Assembly: GCF_000428945.1 (NCBI RefSeq)
Contig: NZ_AUAX01000014.1
Span: forward strand, 233,387 to 297,386
From: Hamadaea tsunoensis DSM 44101
GTDB lineage: Bacteria; Actinomycetota; Actinomycetes; Mycobacteriales; Micromonosporaceae
DNA length: 64,000 nucleotides
Direction: 5' to 3'
Positions within the stretch are counted from its first letter, which is position 1; each line of letters opens with the position of its first letter. Under the pieces are notes generated by a model. It searched no databases, was not told the origin of the DNA, and was given only the letters and a program-made list of their open reading frames with translations. Made by a program: the position numbers and the translations under genes. Positions 26,267 to 36,074 of the stretch are shown here, one piece after another.

Positions 26267-27040
26267 ATGACCCGCCTGCGTACGCTCGCGACCACCGTGG
26301 CCGTGGCCGGCCTCGTGCTCGCCGCCGGGGCCTGCTCGAAGCAGAGCGCCGACAGCCAGAGCCCCTCGGTCACCACCACCGTGGGCGAGTCGCCCAGCGC
26401 CTCCACCGCGGCATCCGTCGCGCCCTCGGCCTCGACCGCGGCCTCCTCCGCCGCGTCCAAGGGCCCGAGCACCCTCACCTTCCCGACGACAGCGAAGGCT
26501 TATGGTTCGGCGCTTCTTTCCGCGTACGCGTCGGGCAGCTCGTCGCATGTCGAGCAGCTGGCGGTCCAGGGCGCGGTTCTGCAGTTGAAGGATTGGAAGA
26601 ACCTCGACACGCACTGGACCTACATTTCGTGCGACACGGACGGCGGTGCGCCTCGATGCCTCTACCGCAACAACAACGGTGACGAGGCTCAGCTGCGATT
26701 CAACGAGTCGCAACTCGGCCACCCGACGGCGGTGACCGAGGCTCTCATCAACCCCACCACGTACGCGAACAACGCGGCCGACTACGCCAACGCGTTCGTC
26801 TACGCCTGGCAGCAGGGCAACAAGCAGCGGATGGCGCGCTACTCGTCGTCGTCGATAGCTTCGCACTACAGCGGGAAGAACGCGCCCAACGGGATCACGT
26901 CGACGAGCACCACCGAGGCGGACGGAATCGTGACGGTGACTCTGTCCACATCAGACAGCGGCCCGGTGATCCTGAAGGTGAAGTCCAGCCTGTCCGGCAA
27001 GGCGCACGCGATCACGGGCTACTGCGACAACGCCTGCTGA
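26267..27040 (+). CDS. secreted lipoprotein of unknown function
   Basis: The 257-residue protein has a signal peptide with lipobox LAAGAC, a roughly 50-residue Ser/Thr/Ala-rich linker, and a globular domain of about 180 residues containing four or more cysteines (ISCDTDGGAPRCLY, CDNAC at the end). The segment WTYISCDTDGGAPRCLYRNN resembles lipoproteins of Actinobacteria with no known role. No catalytic motif is seen. The gene stands alone between two leftward genes. Confidence 0.85.
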   Translation: MTRLRTLATTVAVAGLVLAAGACSKQSADSQSPSVTTTVGESPSASTAASVAPSASTAASSAASKGPSTLTFPTTAKAYGSALLSAYASGSSSHVEQLAVQGAVLQLKDWKNLDTHWTYISCDTDGGAPRCLYRNNNGDEAQLRFNESQLGHPTAVTEALINPTTYANNAADYANAFVYAWQQGNKQRMARYSSSSIASHYSGKNAPNGITSTSTTEADGIVTVTLSTSDSGPVILKVKSSLSGKAHAITGYCDNAC

Positions 27041-27074
27041 GACTGGTCGCCGCAACCTGCCGAGACCTGTCGCC

Positions 27075-27464
27075 TCAGCCGGCTGAGCGGAGCATGCAGG
27101 TGAGGCGGGCGGTGCAGACCCGCTCGCCCTCCTCGTCGGTCAGCACGATCTCGTAGGTGGCGACCGCCCGGCCCAGCCGCAACGGCGTGGCCACCCCGGT
27201 CACCGTTCCCGACCGCAGCGCGCGGTGATGGGTGGCGTTGATGTCCACCCCCACCGCGTACGCGAGTCCGACCTCGTGGGCGTGCAGGGTCGCGCCGATG
27301 CTCCCCAGCGTCTCCGCCAGTACGCAGGACGCTCCACCGTGCAGCAGGCCGAACGGCTGGACGTTGCCCTCGACCGGCATGGTGGCGACGACGCGGTGCG
27401 GCGAAGCCTCCTGCAGCTGGATGCCCATCTTCTCGGCGAGCGTGCCGACCATGCTGAAGTCCAC
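27075..27464 (-). CDS. PaaI-type hotdog-fold thioesterase
   Basis: The 129-residue protein has the hotdog helix motif PFGLLHGGASCVLAETLGSI, including the HGG turn. GVDINATHHRALRSGTVTG and a C-terminal CTARLTCMLR follow. Members hydrolyse acyl-CoA, for example 1,4-dihydroxy-2-naphthoyl-CoA or phenylacetyl-CoA derivatives; the substrate cannot be set from sequence. It is a single-gene unit. Its product is normally a cytoplasmic tetramer. Confidence 0.92.
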   Translation of the reverse strand: MDFSMVGTLAEKMGIQLQEASPHRVVATMPVEGNVQPFGLLHGGASCVLAETLGSIGATLHAHEVGLAYAVGVDINATHHRALRSGTVTGVATPLRLGRAVATYEIVLTDEEGERVCTARLTCMLRSAG

Positions 27465-27566
27465 GCCGCGACCCTACGCCCCCGTGCCCGGCCGCTCCCC
27501 GCCTCCGCCCCGGCTCCCCTCCGCCCCGTCCCTCCCCGCCCCCCACCGCCTGGCCCCCAAGCCCGA

Positions 27567-27634
27567 CGATCTTGCGCGAATGTCTCGAAATTCGTGGCGT
27601 ATGCCCGAAAGGCCCGGACATTCGCGCAAGATCG
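27567..27634. repeat. 68-bp palindromic repeat family B, copy 1
   Basis: Arms CGATCTTGCGCGAATGT... and ...ACATTCGCGCAAGATCG pair over 17-18 bp around a variable centre. Copies of identical length are at 28050, 42287, 42845 and 63760. This one lies upstream of the left end of the yegP-like gene. Confidence 0.9.
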
Positions 27635-27666
27635 CCGAAAAGAGGAGGAGGGAGCCGGGAGGAGGG

Positions 27667-27939
27667 CTACATGGGTGGCGGGAGGGGCGGCATGAGCTTC
27701 TTCTTGGCGAGGCCCGGCTCCATTCCCTGACCGGCCATCGCGGGCTTGCCCGCCGGCATGTCGCTGTTGTCGACGATCTCCGCCATCGCCGCGTCGCGTT
27801 TGACCGCCTCGATGCCGCTCATCGCGCTCGACTTCGCCTTGAAACCCTCACCGCCGATCGCGAAGATCTGCCCGTTCGCCGAGCGCAGCCGCCAGCGGTA
27901 CTCGCCGCGTACGTCCCTGAAGACCTCGAACTTGGCCAT
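27667..27939 (-). CDS. YegP-like DUF1508 small protein
   Basis: The 90-residue protein begins MAKFEVFRDVRGEYRWRLRS, followed by ANGQIFAIGGEGFKAKSSAM, the DUF1508 repeat that forms a small beta-beta-alpha fold. A short variable C-terminus is rich in Pro, Met and Lys. GGAAAGGAAGC precedes the ATG. YegP-like proteins are small cytoplasmic proteins without a defined biochemical role. The gene is bracketed by two same-orientation copies of the 68-bp repeat B (27567 and 28050), which is unusual. Confidence 0.9.
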   Translation of the reverse strand: MAKFEVFRDVRGEYRWRLRSANGQIFAIGGEGFKAKSSAMSGIEAVKRDAAMAEIVDNSDMPAGKPAMAGQGMEPGLAKKKLMPPLPPPM

Positions 27940-28049
27940 CGCCTTGCTTCCTTTCCCCGTGCGTGGGTTCTCGCCCCCAGACTAGGAAAGAAGCCGCCAA
28001 AGCGGAGCAAAACTCACAAACCCCGGATCCCCTCCCCCACTCTTTCCGA

Positions 28050-28117
28050 CGATCTTGCGCGAATGTCCCAAAGTTCGCGGCATACGCCCGAAAGGCCCGA
28101 ACATTCGCGCAAGATCG
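28050..28117. repeat. 68-bp palindromic repeat family B, copy 2
   Basis: Same arms and orientation as copy 1 (CGATCTTGCGCGAATGT/ACATTCGCGCAAGATCG), with an almost identical right centre (CGCCCGAAAGGCCCGAACATT). It lies between yegP and the rpiR-type gene. Confidence 0.9.
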
Positions 28118-28136
28118 CCGAAAGAAGGTACGGGGG

Positions 28137-28166
28137 TTGCTGGGTGAATGAAAGTATGCATACAGT
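28137..28166 (+). promoter_or_regulatory. leaderless promoter and small palindrome of the rpiR-type gene
   Basis: TTGCTG (28137-28142), 18 bp and TACAGT (28161-28166) precede the GTG at 28173 by 6 nt. The palindrome GTATGCATAC (28154-28163) overlaps the -10 and could be an operator; this is inference. Confidence 0.45.
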
Positions 28167-28172
28167 CTCGCT

Positions 28173-29009
28173 GTGAATGAAGAGCAGCCGCTCACCGTGA
28201 CGGATCTCGTGCACGGCGTACGCCTGACCCCGACGCAGCGGCGCATCGCGCGTTGCCTGATCGACCAGGGCGTACGCGCGGCGCACCTGACGGCGTCGGA
28301 GATCGCCGAGCTGGCCCAGGTGAGCCAGCCGTCGGTGACCCGGTTCGCGATGGCGCTCGGTTACGACGGGTTCCCGGCGCTGCGGCGGCGGCTGCGCGAC
28401 CTGACCACCGGGGGCACGCCCGCGCCCGCCGCCGAGAACGATCTCCAGCTGGCGGTGAAGGGCGAGGTCGCCAACCTGAACCGGCTGGCCGACCAGCTGC
28501 TCGACCCGGCCCCGATCACCGCGGCGGCACAGTTGCTGGCGGTCTCCCGGCCGCTGCCCGTGCTGGGCTTGCGGGCCGCGGCGGCCATCGCGAGCTATTT
28601 CGGGTACTTCGCGGCCAAGGTGCACCCCGATGTCCGGGCCCTGACCGAGGGCGGCAGCCTGCTCGTCGACCGGCTCGGGCAGTGCCGGCAGGCCGGGGCG
28701 ACCGCGCTGTTGGCCGTCGTACTCCCCCGCTATCCGCGCGAAGCGCTGGACGCTTTGCGGGAGGCCCGGGAGCTGGGTCTGCGTACGGTGCTGATCACCG
28801 ACTCCAAGCTGAGCCCCGCGGCCGAGCTGGCGGAGCTGGTCCTGCCCGCGAGTGTCGGGTCGGATCTGGTGTTCGACCTGCATACCGCCCCGATGGTGTT
28901 GACGATGGTGTTGTTGCAGGCCATCACCGACGTCGACCCGGCCGGTACGCAGACCCGCCTGGAGGAGTTCGAGACCCACGCCACCCGCCGCGCCCTGTTC
29001 GTCAACTGA
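28173..29009 (+). CDS. MurR/RpiR family transcriptional regulator
   Basis: The 278-residue protein has an RpiR-type helix-turn-helix (LTPTQRRIARCLIDQGVRAA, HLTASEIAELAQVSQPSVTR, then FAMALGYDGFPALRRRL) and a C-terminal SIS sugar-phosphate-binding-like domain (about 110-278). It begins at a GTG 6 nt after a -10 box. It lies 117 bp upstream of hutU in the same direction, so it is the best candidate regulator of the histidine operon, where HutC or another GntR is more usual. Its 3' end seeds a tandem repeat that fills the gap to hutU. Confidence 0.92.
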   Translation: MNEEQPLTVTDLVHGVRLTPTQRRIARCLIDQGVRAAHLTASEIAELAQVSQPSVTRFAMALGYDGFPALRRRLRDLTTGGTPAPAAENDLQLAVKGEVANLNRLADQLLDPAPITAAAQLLAVSRPLPVLGLRAAAAIASYFGYFAAKVHPDVRALTEGGSLLVDRLGQCRQAGATALLAVVLPRYPREALDALREARELGLRTVLITDSKLSPAAELAELVLPASVGSDLVFDLHTAPMVLTMVLLQAITDVDPAGTQTRLEEFETHATRRALFVN

Positions 29010-29094
29010 GACGAAAGCCGCCCTGTTCGTCGGCTGAGACGAAAGCCGTCCTGTTCGTCGGCTCAGACGGCGGAAGCCGCCCCGTTCGTGAACT
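28991..29094. repeat. 28-bp tandem repeat spanning the rpiR-type stop codon
   Basis: The unit CCCTGTTCGTC...GAGACGAAAGCCG recurs with starts of CTGTTC/CCGTTC at 28995, 29023, 29051 and 29082 (spacing 28, 28, 31). The first unit contains the last codons and stop of the rpiR-type gene, so the array looks like tandem duplication of that gene's 3' end. Confidence 0.8.
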
Positions 29095-29126
29095 GCAACA
29101 GCGAATACTGCGAAAGAAGGTTGGGG

Positions 29127-30776
29127 ATGACCGAGATCGTCCGGGCCGCCCGCGGGGCGACGCGTACCGCGCCGGGATGGGGGCAGGAAGCCGCCAAGCG
29201 GATGCTCATGAACAACCTCGACCCCGAGGTGGCCGAGAACCCGGCCGATCTCGTCGTCTACGGCGGCACCGGCAAGGCGGCCCGGGACTGGCCCAGCTTC
29301 CACGCCCTCGTGCGTACGCTCGACACGCTCCAGGACGACGAGACGATGCTCGTGCAGTCGGGCCGCCCCGTCGGCGTGTTCCGTACGCACGAGTGGGCCC
29401 CGCGCGTCCTGCTCGCCAACTCGAATCTCGTGGGCGACTGGGCGACCTGGCCGGAGTTCCGCCGGCTGGAGAAGCTGGGCCTGACGATGTACGGCCAGAT
29501 GACGGCCGGTTCCTGGATCTACATCGGGACGCAGGGCATTCTGCAGGGCACGTACGAGACGTTCGCCGCGGTCGCCGCCAAGCGGTTCGGCAACACGCTG
29601 GCCGGAACGTTGACGCTGACCGCGGGCTGCGGCGGCATGGGTGGCGCCCAGCCCCTCGCCGTGACGATGAACGGCGGCGTCTGCCTGATCGTGGACGTCA
29701 ATCAGCACAGCCTGCGCAGGCGCGCCGAGACCCGATACCTCGACGAGATCGCCGACGACCTCGACGACGCGGTGGAAAGAGTGCAGAAGGCCAAGCGGGA
29801 GCGGCGGCCGCTGTCGGTCGGCGTCGTCGGCAACGCGGCGACCGTCTTCCCCGAACTGCTCCGCCGAGGCGTCGAGATCGACATCGTCACCGACCAGACG
29901 AGCGCCCACGACCCGCTGTCCTACCTGCCCGAGGGGATCGACCTCGGCGACGCGCCGGACTACGCGGCGAAGAAGCCCGAGGAGTTCACCGACCGGGCAA
30001 GGGCGAGCATGGCCAGGCACGTCGAGGCCATGGTCGGCTTCCAGGACGCGGGTGCCGAGGTGTTCGACTACGGCAACTCCATCCGGGGCGAGGCCAAGCT
30101 CGGCGGTTTCGAGCGCGCGTTCGCGTTCCCGGGGTTCGTGCCGGCGTACATCCGGCCGTTGTTCTGCGAGGGCAAGGGTCCGTTCCGCTGGGCGGCCCTG
30201 TCCGGCGACCCGGCCGACATCGCCGCCACCGACCGCGCGATCCTCGACCTTTTCCCGGAGAACGAGTCGCTGCGCCGCTGGATCGAGCTGGCCGGCGAAA
30301 GGGTCGCTTTCCAGGGACTTCCGGCGCGCATCTGCTGGCTGGGCTACGGCGAGCGGGACAAGGCCGGCGTACGTTTCAACGAGATGGTCGCCGACGGGAC
30401 CCTGAAGGCCCCCCTGGTCATCGGCCGCGATCACCTCGACTGCGGCAGCGTCGCGTCGCCCTACCGGGAGACCGAGTCCATGTTGGACGGTTCGGACGCG
30501 ATCGCCGACTGGCCGCTGCTGAACGCCCTGGTCAATACGGCCAGCGGCGCGTCCTGGGTGAGCATCCACCACGGTGGCGGCGTCGGCATCGGCCGCTCGA
30601 TCCACGCCGGCCAGGTCTGCGTCGCCGACGGTACGCCGCTCGCCGGCCAGAAGATCGAGCGCGTCCTCACCAACGACCCGGGGATGGGCGTGATCCGGCA
30701 CGTCGACGCGGGCTACGACCTCGCCGAGACGGTCGCCGAGGAGAAGGACGTCCGCATCCCGATGCGGGAGGGCTGA
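29127..30776 (+). CDS. hutU: urocanate hydratase
   Basis: The 549-residue enzyme converts urocanate to 4-imidazolone-5-propionate, step 2 of histidine degradation. Hallmarks are [40 protein letters not shown] (NAD+-binding glycines) and [18 protein letters not shown] with the conserved reactive-site segment. Length is normal for the family. The ATG at 29127 follows GAAAGAAGG; an earlier ATG is rejected as it lies at the edge of the tandem repeat. The TGATG overlap couples it to the M20 hydrolase gene. Confidence 0.97.
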   Translation: MTEIVRAARGATRTAPGWGQEAAKRMLMNNLDPEVAENPADLVVYGGTGKAARDWPSFHALVRTLDTLQDDETMLVQSGRPVGVFRTHEWAPRVLLANSNLVGDWATWPEFRRLEKLGLTMYGQMTAGSWIYIGTQGILQGTYETFAAVAAKRFGNTLAGTLTLTAGCGGMGGAQPLAVTMNGGVCLIVDVNQHSLRRRAETRYLDEIADDLDDAVERVQKAKRERRPLSVGVVGNAATVFPELLRRGVEIDIVTDQTSAHDPLSYLPEGIDLGDAPDYAAKKPEEFTDRARASMARHVEAMVGFQDAGAEVFDYGNSIRGEAKLGGFERAFAFPGFVPAYIRPLFCEGKGPFRWAALSGDPADIAATDRAILDLFPENESLRRWIELAGERVAFQGLPARICWLGYGERDKAGVRFNEMVADGTLKAPLVIGRDHLDCGSVASPYRETESMLDGSDAIADWPLLNALVNTASGASWVSIHHGGGVGIGRSIHAGQVCVADGTPLAGQKIERVLTNDPGMGVIRHVDAGYDLAETVAEEKDVRIPMREG

Positions 30777-31942
30777 TGGAGTTCAGAGCGCTGTGGGACG
30801 AGATCGCCGCGATCGGGAAGGAGCCGACCGGCTATCTCCGGTACGCCTGGACCGAGCCCGAACTCGCCCTGCGCACGTGGTTCCGGGCCCAGGCCGGGCA
30901 AAGAGACCTCGCCGTCGAGGAGGACGGGAACGGCAACCTCTTCGCCTGGTGGAACCCGTCCGCCGAGCCCGGCGTGCTGACCGGCAGCCATTTCGACTCC
31001 GTCCCGCACGGCGGGGCGTACGACGGCCCGCTCGGGATCGTCAGCGCCCTGCTGGCCGTGGACGAACTGCGGGCCCGCGGCGTACGCCCGGCGCGACCGG
31101 TCGGCGTGGCGGTCTTCGCCGAGGAGGAGGGCTCCCGGTTCGGGCTCGCCTGCCTCGGCTCCCGGCTGCTCACCGGCGCGGTCGCCCCCGAGGCCGCGGC
31201 CGCCCTGCGCGACCGCGACGGCGTGACGCTGGCGGAGGCGGCGGGCGGCGTACCGAAGGGGCACCGGCCCGACCTCCTCGCCCGGATCTCGTCCTTTGTG
31301 GAGCTGCACATCGAGCAGGGCCGCGCGCTGACCGTCCCCGTCGGCGTGGCCAGCGCCATCTGGCCGCACGGCCGCTGGCGGATCGACTTCGCCGGCGAGG
31401 GCAACCACGCCGGCACCACGCTCATGTCCGACCGGCACGACCCGATGCTGACCTTCGCGTACACCGTGCTCGCCGCGAACAAGGAGGCCCGCCTGCGCGG
31501 CGCCCACGCCACCATCGGCCGCGTCAGCGTCGAACCCAACGCCACCAACGCCATTCCGGCCCGCGTCAGCGCCTGGCTCGACGCCCGCGCCGCGGACGCG
31601 TCCGTTGTGGACGATCTGGTCGCCGCCGTCACCGCCCGCGCCTCCGAAAGAGCAACCCGCGATGGTACGCGAGTCCAGCTGACCCCGGAATCGCTCAGTG
31701 GTGAGACGGCTTTCGACGTCGCGCTGCGCGACCGGATCGCGGAGCGGCTGGGTGGCGTACCGGTGCTGGCGACGGGGGCCGGGCACGACGCCGGGGTGCT
31801 GAGCGCCCACGTCCCGACGGCGATGCTGTTCGTCCGCAATCCCAGCGGCGTCTCGCACTCCCCCGCAGAGACCGCCTCCGACGACGACTGCATCGAGGGC
31901 GTACGCGCCCTCGCCGACGTCCTGGAGGACCTCGCATGCTGA
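30776..31942 (+). CDS. M20 family amidohydrolase (allantoate amidohydrolase/carbamoylase-like) in the hut operon
   Basis: The 388-residue metallopeptidase-fold enzyme resembles allantoate amidohydrolases and N-carbamoyl-L-amino acid hydrolases. Metal motifs are GSHFDSVPHGGAYDGPLG, FAEEEGSRFG and FVELHIEQG, and the dimerisation/lid segment is HAGTTLMSDRHD. It overlaps hutU by 1 nt and hutF by 7 nt. HutF releases N-formyl-L-glutamate, which normally needs the HutG deformylase; no hutG is present, so this enzyme is a good candidate for that step. Its substrate has not been established here. Confidence 0.88.
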   Translation: MEFRALWDEIAAIGKEPTGYLRYAWTEPELALRTWFRAQAGQRDLAVEEDGNGNLFAWWNPSAEPGVLTGSHFDSVPHGGAYDGPLGIVSALLAVDELRARGVRPARPVGVAVFAEEEGSRFGLACLGSRLLTGAVAPEAAAALRDRDGVTLAEAAGGVPKGHRPDLLARISSFVELHIEQGRALTVPVGVASAIWPHGRWRIDFAGEGNHAGTTLMSDRHDPMLTFAYTVLAANKEARLRGAHATIGRVSVEPNATNAIPARVSAWLDARAADASVVDDLVAAVTARASERATRDGTRVQLTPESLSGETAFDVALRDRIAERLGGVPVLATGAGHDAGVLSAHVPTAMLFVRNPSGVSHSPAETASDDDCIEGVRALADVLEDLAC

Positions 31943-33237
31943 CTCATTACCTGTGCGAGTACGCCTGGCTGCCGTCGGGAGTCGCCCGCGACGTGCTCAT
32001 CGCCATCGAGGACGGCCGGATCACGAGGGCCGAGCAGGCGGGCTGGGTCGACGACCACATCAGGCACCTGCCGGGGCTCACCCTGCCGGGCCTGGCCAAC
32101 GCCCACTCGCATGCGTTCCACCGGGTGCTGCGCGGGCGTACGCCGGGAAAGGGCAGTTTCTGGACCTGGCGCGACCAGATGTACGCGGCCGCGGCGAAGC
32201 TGAACCCGGAGAGCTACCACCGGCTGGCGCGCGCGGTGTTCGCGGAGATGGCGCTGGCCGGGGTGACGTGCGTGGGCGAGTTCCACTACCTGCACCACGC
32301 CCCCGACGGCGTCCGGTACGCCGACCCGAACGCGATGGGCGAGGCGCTGCTCGCGGCGGCGGGCGAGGCCGGCGTGCGGATCACATTGCTGGACACGCTC
32401 TACTTGCAGGCCACTGTGGATGGTGACCCGCTCGCCGGCACGCAGCTGCGGTTCGGCGACGGCACCTTCGACAACTGGTACGAGCGCTTCGGCGACCTGA
32501 AGGCGCCGGCGCACGGCCGGATCGGTGCCGCCCTGCACTCGGTACGCGCCGTCCCGGCCGACGCGTTCGGCGAGTTCGCGGAGGCGACCAGCGGGCTGCC
32601 GGTGCACGCGCACGTGTCGGAGCAGGTCGCCGAGAACTACGCGTGCCTGCAGGCCCACGGCTGTACGCCGACCGAACTGCTCGACCGGCACGGCGTGCTG
32701 GGCGGGCACTTCACGGCGGTGCACGCGACCCATCTGACGCCGCGCGACATCGACCTGCTCCGCGGCTCGTACGCGTGCTTCTGCCCGACCACGGAACGGG
32801 ATCTGGGCGACGGCATCGGGCCGGCCCGGGCGCTCGCCGACGCCGGCGCATGGCTGACGCTCGGCAGCGATTCGCACGCGGTCATCGATCTCATCGAGGA
32901 GACCAGAGCCGTCGAGCTGCACGAACGCCTCGTACGCCAGGAGCGCGGCCAGTTCGAGCCGGCCGAGCTGCTGCGGGCGGCGACCGCCGAGGGGCACCTG
33001 TCGCTCGGCTGGCCCGACGCCGGGACGCTGGCCGCCGGGCAGCGCGCCGACCTGGTGACCGTCGCCCTGGACACCGTACGCACGGCCGGGATCGACCCGG
33101 CCGGCGTGCTCATGGCCGCGTCGGCGGCCGACGTCCGGCACGTCGTGGTGGACGGCGACGTGGTCGTGGCGGACGGCCGGCACACGCGGATCGACGTCGC
33201 ACGGGAGCTGAGCGAGGCGATATGCGCGCTCTTCTGA
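31936..33237 (+). CDS. hutF: formimidoylglutamate deiminase
   Basis: The 433-residue amidohydrolase superfamily enzyme turns N-formimino-L-glutamate into N-formyl-L-glutamate and ammonia. The metal site is visible as [20 protein letters not shown] (HxH), HVSEQ, HATHL and [12 protein letters not shown]. The opening [18 protein letters not shown] is characteristic of HutF. It starts inside the M20 gene and is followed 22 bp later by hutI, preceded by GGGAAGG. It fixes the four-step HutF version of the pathway rather than the one-step HutG formimidase route. Confidence 0.95.
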   Translation: MLTHYLCEYAWLPSGVARDVLIAIEDGRITRAEQAGWVDDHIRHLPGLTLPGLANAHSHAFHRVLRGRTPGKGSFWTWRDQMYAAAAKLNPESYHRLARAVFAEMALAGVTCVGEFHYLHHAPDGVRYADPNAMGEALLAAAGEAGVRITLLDTLYLQATVDGDPLAGTQLRFGDGTFDNWYERFGDLKAPAHGRIGAALHSVRAVPADAFGEFAEATSGLPVHAHVSEQVAENYACLQAHGCTPTELLDRHGVLGGHFTAVHATHLTPRDIDLLRGSYACFCPTTERDLGDGIGPARALADAGAWLTLGSDSHAVIDLIEETRAVELHERLVRQERGQFEPAELLRAATAEGHLSLGWPDAGTLAAGQRADLVTVALDTVRTAGIDPAGVLMAASAADVRHVVVDGDVVVADGRHTRIDVARELSEAICALF

Positions 33238-33259
33238 CTCCGGGAAGGCCGGTGACGAC

Positions 33260-34402
33260 ATGCGCTCCCTTCTGATCACCAACATCGGCGAGCTGACCAC
33301 CCACGCGGAGGACGGCGTCCTGCGCGACGCCGCGATCCTCGTGACCGACCGCGTCCAGTGGGTCGGCCCGGCCTCGCGGCCGCAGTGCACGGACGAGGTC
33401 TTCGACGCGGAGGGCCGGGCGGTGGTGCCGGGATTCGTCGACAGCCACGCCCACCTCGTCTTCGCCGGCGACCGCGCGGCCGAGTTCGCGGCGCGGATGG
33501 CCGGGCAGGCGTACACGGGCGGGGGCATCAGGACCACCATGGCGGCGACCCGGGCGGCCACCGACGAGGAGCTGACCGCCAACGTCGACCGCCTCGTCAC
33601 CGAGATGCGCCGCCAGGGCACGACCACCCTGGAGATCAAGAGCGGCTACGGGCTGAACGTGCCGGACGAGACGCGCTCACTGCGTATCGCGAGCGGGTTC
33701 ACCGAGGAGACCACGTTCCTCGGAGCGCACGTGGTCCCGCCGGACGTCGACCGTGACGACTACGTACGCCTCGTCGCCGGTGCGATGACCGAGAGCTGCG
33801 CCCCGCACGCCACCTGGATCGACGTCTTCTGCGAGCGGGGCGCGTTCGACGTCGACGAGGCCGAGGTCATCCTGCGCGCCGGGATGGCGGCGGATCTGCT
33901 GCCGCGGATCCACGCGAACCAGCTGACCGAGTCCGGCGCCGTGGGCCTGGCCGTCGCCCTGGACGCGGCCAGCGCCGACCACTGCACACACCTGTCCGAC
34001 AAGGACGTCGAGATGCTGGCGGGATCGCGTACGGTCGCGACGCTGCTGCCGGGGGCCGAATTCAGCACCCGGTCGCCGTACCCGGACGCCCGGCGGCTGA
34101 TCGACGCCGGGGCCACGGTCGCGCTGGCCACCGACTGCAATCCCGGTTCCTCCTATACGTCCTCGATGGCGTTCTGCCTCGCGCTCGCCGTACGCGAGAT
34201 GCGCATGACGCCCGCCGAGGCCCTCTGGTCGGCCACCGCCGGCGGGGCCCGGGCGCTGCGCCGGTCCGACGTCGGCCATCTCGGCGTCGGCGCGTACGCC
34301 GATCTCGTTCTCCTCGACGCACCGTCGAGCCTGCACCTGGCCTACCGGCCGGGCGTACCCCTGGTTCACAAGGTTCTCCATAAGGGAGTGTGGGTCGGAT
34401 GA
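33260..34402 (+). CDS. hutI: imidazolonepropionase
   Basis: The 380-residue metal-dependent amidohydrolase opens the imidazolone ring to give N-formimino-L-glutamate. Motifs are [29 protein letters not shown], a histidine in FLGAHVVPP and [14 protein letters not shown]. Length is slightly below the 400-residue average, but all domains are complete. Its stop overlaps the hutH start (ATGA at 34399-34402). Confidence 0.96.
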   Translation: MRSLLITNIGELTTHAEDGVLRDAAILVTDRVQWVGPASRPQCTDEVFDAEGRAVVPGFVDSHAHLVFAGDRAAEFAARMAGQAYTGGGIRTTMAATRAATDEELTANVDRLVTEMRRQGTTTLEIKSGYGLNVPDETRSLRIASGFTEETTFLGAHVVPPDVDRDDYVRLVAGAMTESCAPHATWIDVFCERGAFDVDEAEVILRAGMAADLLPRIHANQLTESGAVGLAVALDAASADHCTHLSDKDVEMLAGSRTVATLLPGAEFSTRSPYPDARRLIDAGATVALATDCNPGSSYTSSMAFCLALAVREMRMTPAEALWSATAGGARALRRSDVGHLGVGAYADLVLLDAPSSLHLAYRPGVPLVHKVLHKGVWVG

Positions 34403-35934
34403 CCGTCACCGTCAGCGCGGAGGGCCTCGCCCCCGCGGACGTCCTCGCCGTGGCGCGCCGCGACGCGCAGGTGTTCCTGGGCGGCGACGCCGTGGCGGCG
34501 ATGGCCGCCAGCCGGGCGATCGTCGACGGGATCGAGCGTGAGGGGCGGCCGGTCTACGGCGTGTCCACGGGCTTCGGCGCGCTCGCCAACACGTTCATCG
34601 CGCCGGAGCGGCGGGCCGAACTGCAGCACGCGCTCATCCGCTCGCACGCGGCCGGCGTCGGTGCGCCGATGCCTCGCGAGGTCGTCCGGGCGATGATCGT
34701 GCTGCGGGTCCGTTCGCTGGCCCTGGGCCGGTCCGGCGTACGCCCGCTGGTGGCGCAGGCGCTGGTGGACCTGCTCAACCACGACATCACGCCGTGGGTG
34801 CCGGAGCACGGCTCGCTCGGCGCGTCCGGCGACCTGGCGCCGCTGGCGCACTGCGCGCTCGTGCTGCTCGGCGAGGGCTGGGTGCTCGGCAAGGACGGCA
34901 GCCGCCAGGCCGCCGCCGACGTGCTGCACGCCGCCGGCCTCAGCCCGATCGAGCTGTCCAGCAAGGAGGGCCTGGCCCTCATCAACGGCACCGACGGCAT
35001 GCTCGGCATGCTGCTCATGGCGGTCGAGGACTTCGGGCACCTGCTGACCATGGCGGACGTGACCGCCGCGCTGTCGATCGAGGCGATGCTCGGCACCGAC
35101 CGGCCGTTCCACCCTTCGATCCACGAGATCCGGCCGCATCCCGGTCAGGGCCGCAGCGCCGCCAACCTGCACAGACTGCTGCAGAATTCGTCCATCATGG
35201 ACTCACACCGGGACGACCTGGTGCACGCCGTCCAGGACGCGTACTCCATGCGGTGCGCTCCACAGGTGGCCGGGGCCGCCCGGGACACGCTGGAGTTCGC
35301 GCGTACCGTCGCGGCCCGCGAGCTGGTCAGCGTCGCGGACAACCCCGTCGTCCTGCCCGACGGCCGGGTGGAGTCGACCGGCAACTTCCACGGCGCGCCG
35401 CTCGGCTTCGCGGCCGACTTCCTCGCCATCGCCGCCGCCGAGGTGGGCGCGATCTCCGAGCGCCGGGTCGACCGGCTGCTGGACGTGTGCCGCTCGCGCG
35501 ACCTGCCGCCGTTCCTCACCCCGGACGCGGGGGTCAACTCCGGCCTCATGATCGCCCAGTACACCGCGGCCGGGATCGTCGCCGAGAACCGGCGGCTGGC
35601 CGCGCCCGCCTCGGTCGACTCCATCCCCACCTCGGGCATGCAGGAGGACCACGTCTCGATGGGCTGGTCGGCCACGAAGAAGCTGCGTACCGTGCTGGAC
35701 AATCTCACGTCCGTGCTGGCCGTCGAGCTCCTCGCCGCCGTACGCGGACTCCAGCTGCGTACGCCGCTCGTCCCGTCGCCGGCCGGGCAGGCCGCGGTCG
35801 CGATGGTCGGCCTGTTCGCCGGGCAGCCGGGGCCGGACGTGTTCATGGCGCCGGTGATGGAGTCGGCCCGTTCGGTGATCGCCGGCCGGGCCCTCCTCGA
35901 CGAGATCACCACCCACATCGGCCCGCTCCACTGA
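34399..35934 (+). CDS. hutH: histidine ammonia-lyase
   Basis: The 511-residue enzyme deaminates L-histidine to urocanate, step 1 of the pathway. The MIO cofactor triad A142-S143-G144 sits in [31 protein letters not shown] and [15 protein letters not shown] are also family hallmarks. The ATG at 34399 overlaps the hutI stop; an in-frame start three codons earlier is less likely because the coupling fits this one. In many Streptomyces hutH is encoded elsewhere, whereas here it closes the operon. Confidence 0.97.
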   Translation: MTVTVSAEGLAPADVLAVARRDAQVFLGGDAVAAMAASRAIVDGIEREGRPVYGVSTGFGALANTFIAPERRAELQHALIRSHAAGVGAPMPREVVRAMIVLRVRSLALGRSGVRPLVAQALVDLLNHDITPWVPEHGSLGASGDLAPLAHCALVLLGEGWVLGKDGSRQAAADVLHAAGLSPIELSSKEGLALINGTDGMLGMLLMAVEDFGHLLTMADVTAALSIEAMLGTDRPFHPSIHEIRPHPGQGRSAANLHRLLQNSSIMDSHRDDLVHAVQDAYSMRCAPQVAGAARDTLEFARTVAARELVSVADNPVVLPDGRVESTGNFHGAPLGFAADFLAIAAAEVGAISERRVDRLLDVCRSRDLPPFLTPDAGVNSGLMIAQYTAAGIVAENRRLAAPASVDSIPTSGMQEDHVSMGWSATKKLRTVLDNLTSVLAVELLAAVRGLQLRTPLVPSPAGQAAVAMVGLFAGQPGPDVFMAPVMESARSVIAGRALLDEITTHIGPLH

Positions 35935-35963
35935 CAGGCCCTGCGCCACGACACCGCACCCCT

Positions 35964-36046
35964 CCAAGATCCCGTTTGGATCAGGGTTTCGCACGTAATC
36001 TTGGGCCAAGATTCGGGTGATTTCCCTGATCCAAACGGGATCTTGG
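35964..36046. repeat. palindromic repeat family A, copy 2
   Basis: The 23-bp arms (35964-35986 and 36024-36046, CCAAGATCCCGTTTGGATC...) are perfect. The inner part holds CACGTAATCTTGGGCCAAGATTCGGGTG-type sequence, split here as CACGTAATC and GATTCGGGTG. It lies after hutH and may act as its terminator. Confidence 0.9.
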
Positions 36047-36062
36047 GGAGGGCAGGACAGGC

Positions 36063-36068
36063 CATAAT
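36063..36068 (+). promoter_or_regulatory. -10 element of leaderless Pr6Pr transcript
   Basis: CATAAT is followed by 6 nt and the ATG at 36075, with no Shine-Dalgarno. Confidence 0.5.
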
Positions 36069-36074
36069 GCGCGT

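Noticed and set aside
29088..29126. Earlier ATG for hutU at 29088
   Set aside because: It lies at the edge of the tandem repeat and lacks a Shine-Dalgarno, whereas the ATG at 29127 follows GAAAGAAGG and matches the usual protein start.
28014..30701. Long minus-strand open frame opposite hutU and the rpiR-type gene
   Set aside because: Product is compositionally biased shadow sequence; hutU and the regulator on the other strand are clearly real.
28253..31942. Apparent giant fused frame ending in the M20 hydrolase
   Set aside because: Only the last third (from 30776) matches a protein family; the rest is the wrong frame of the regulator and hutU.
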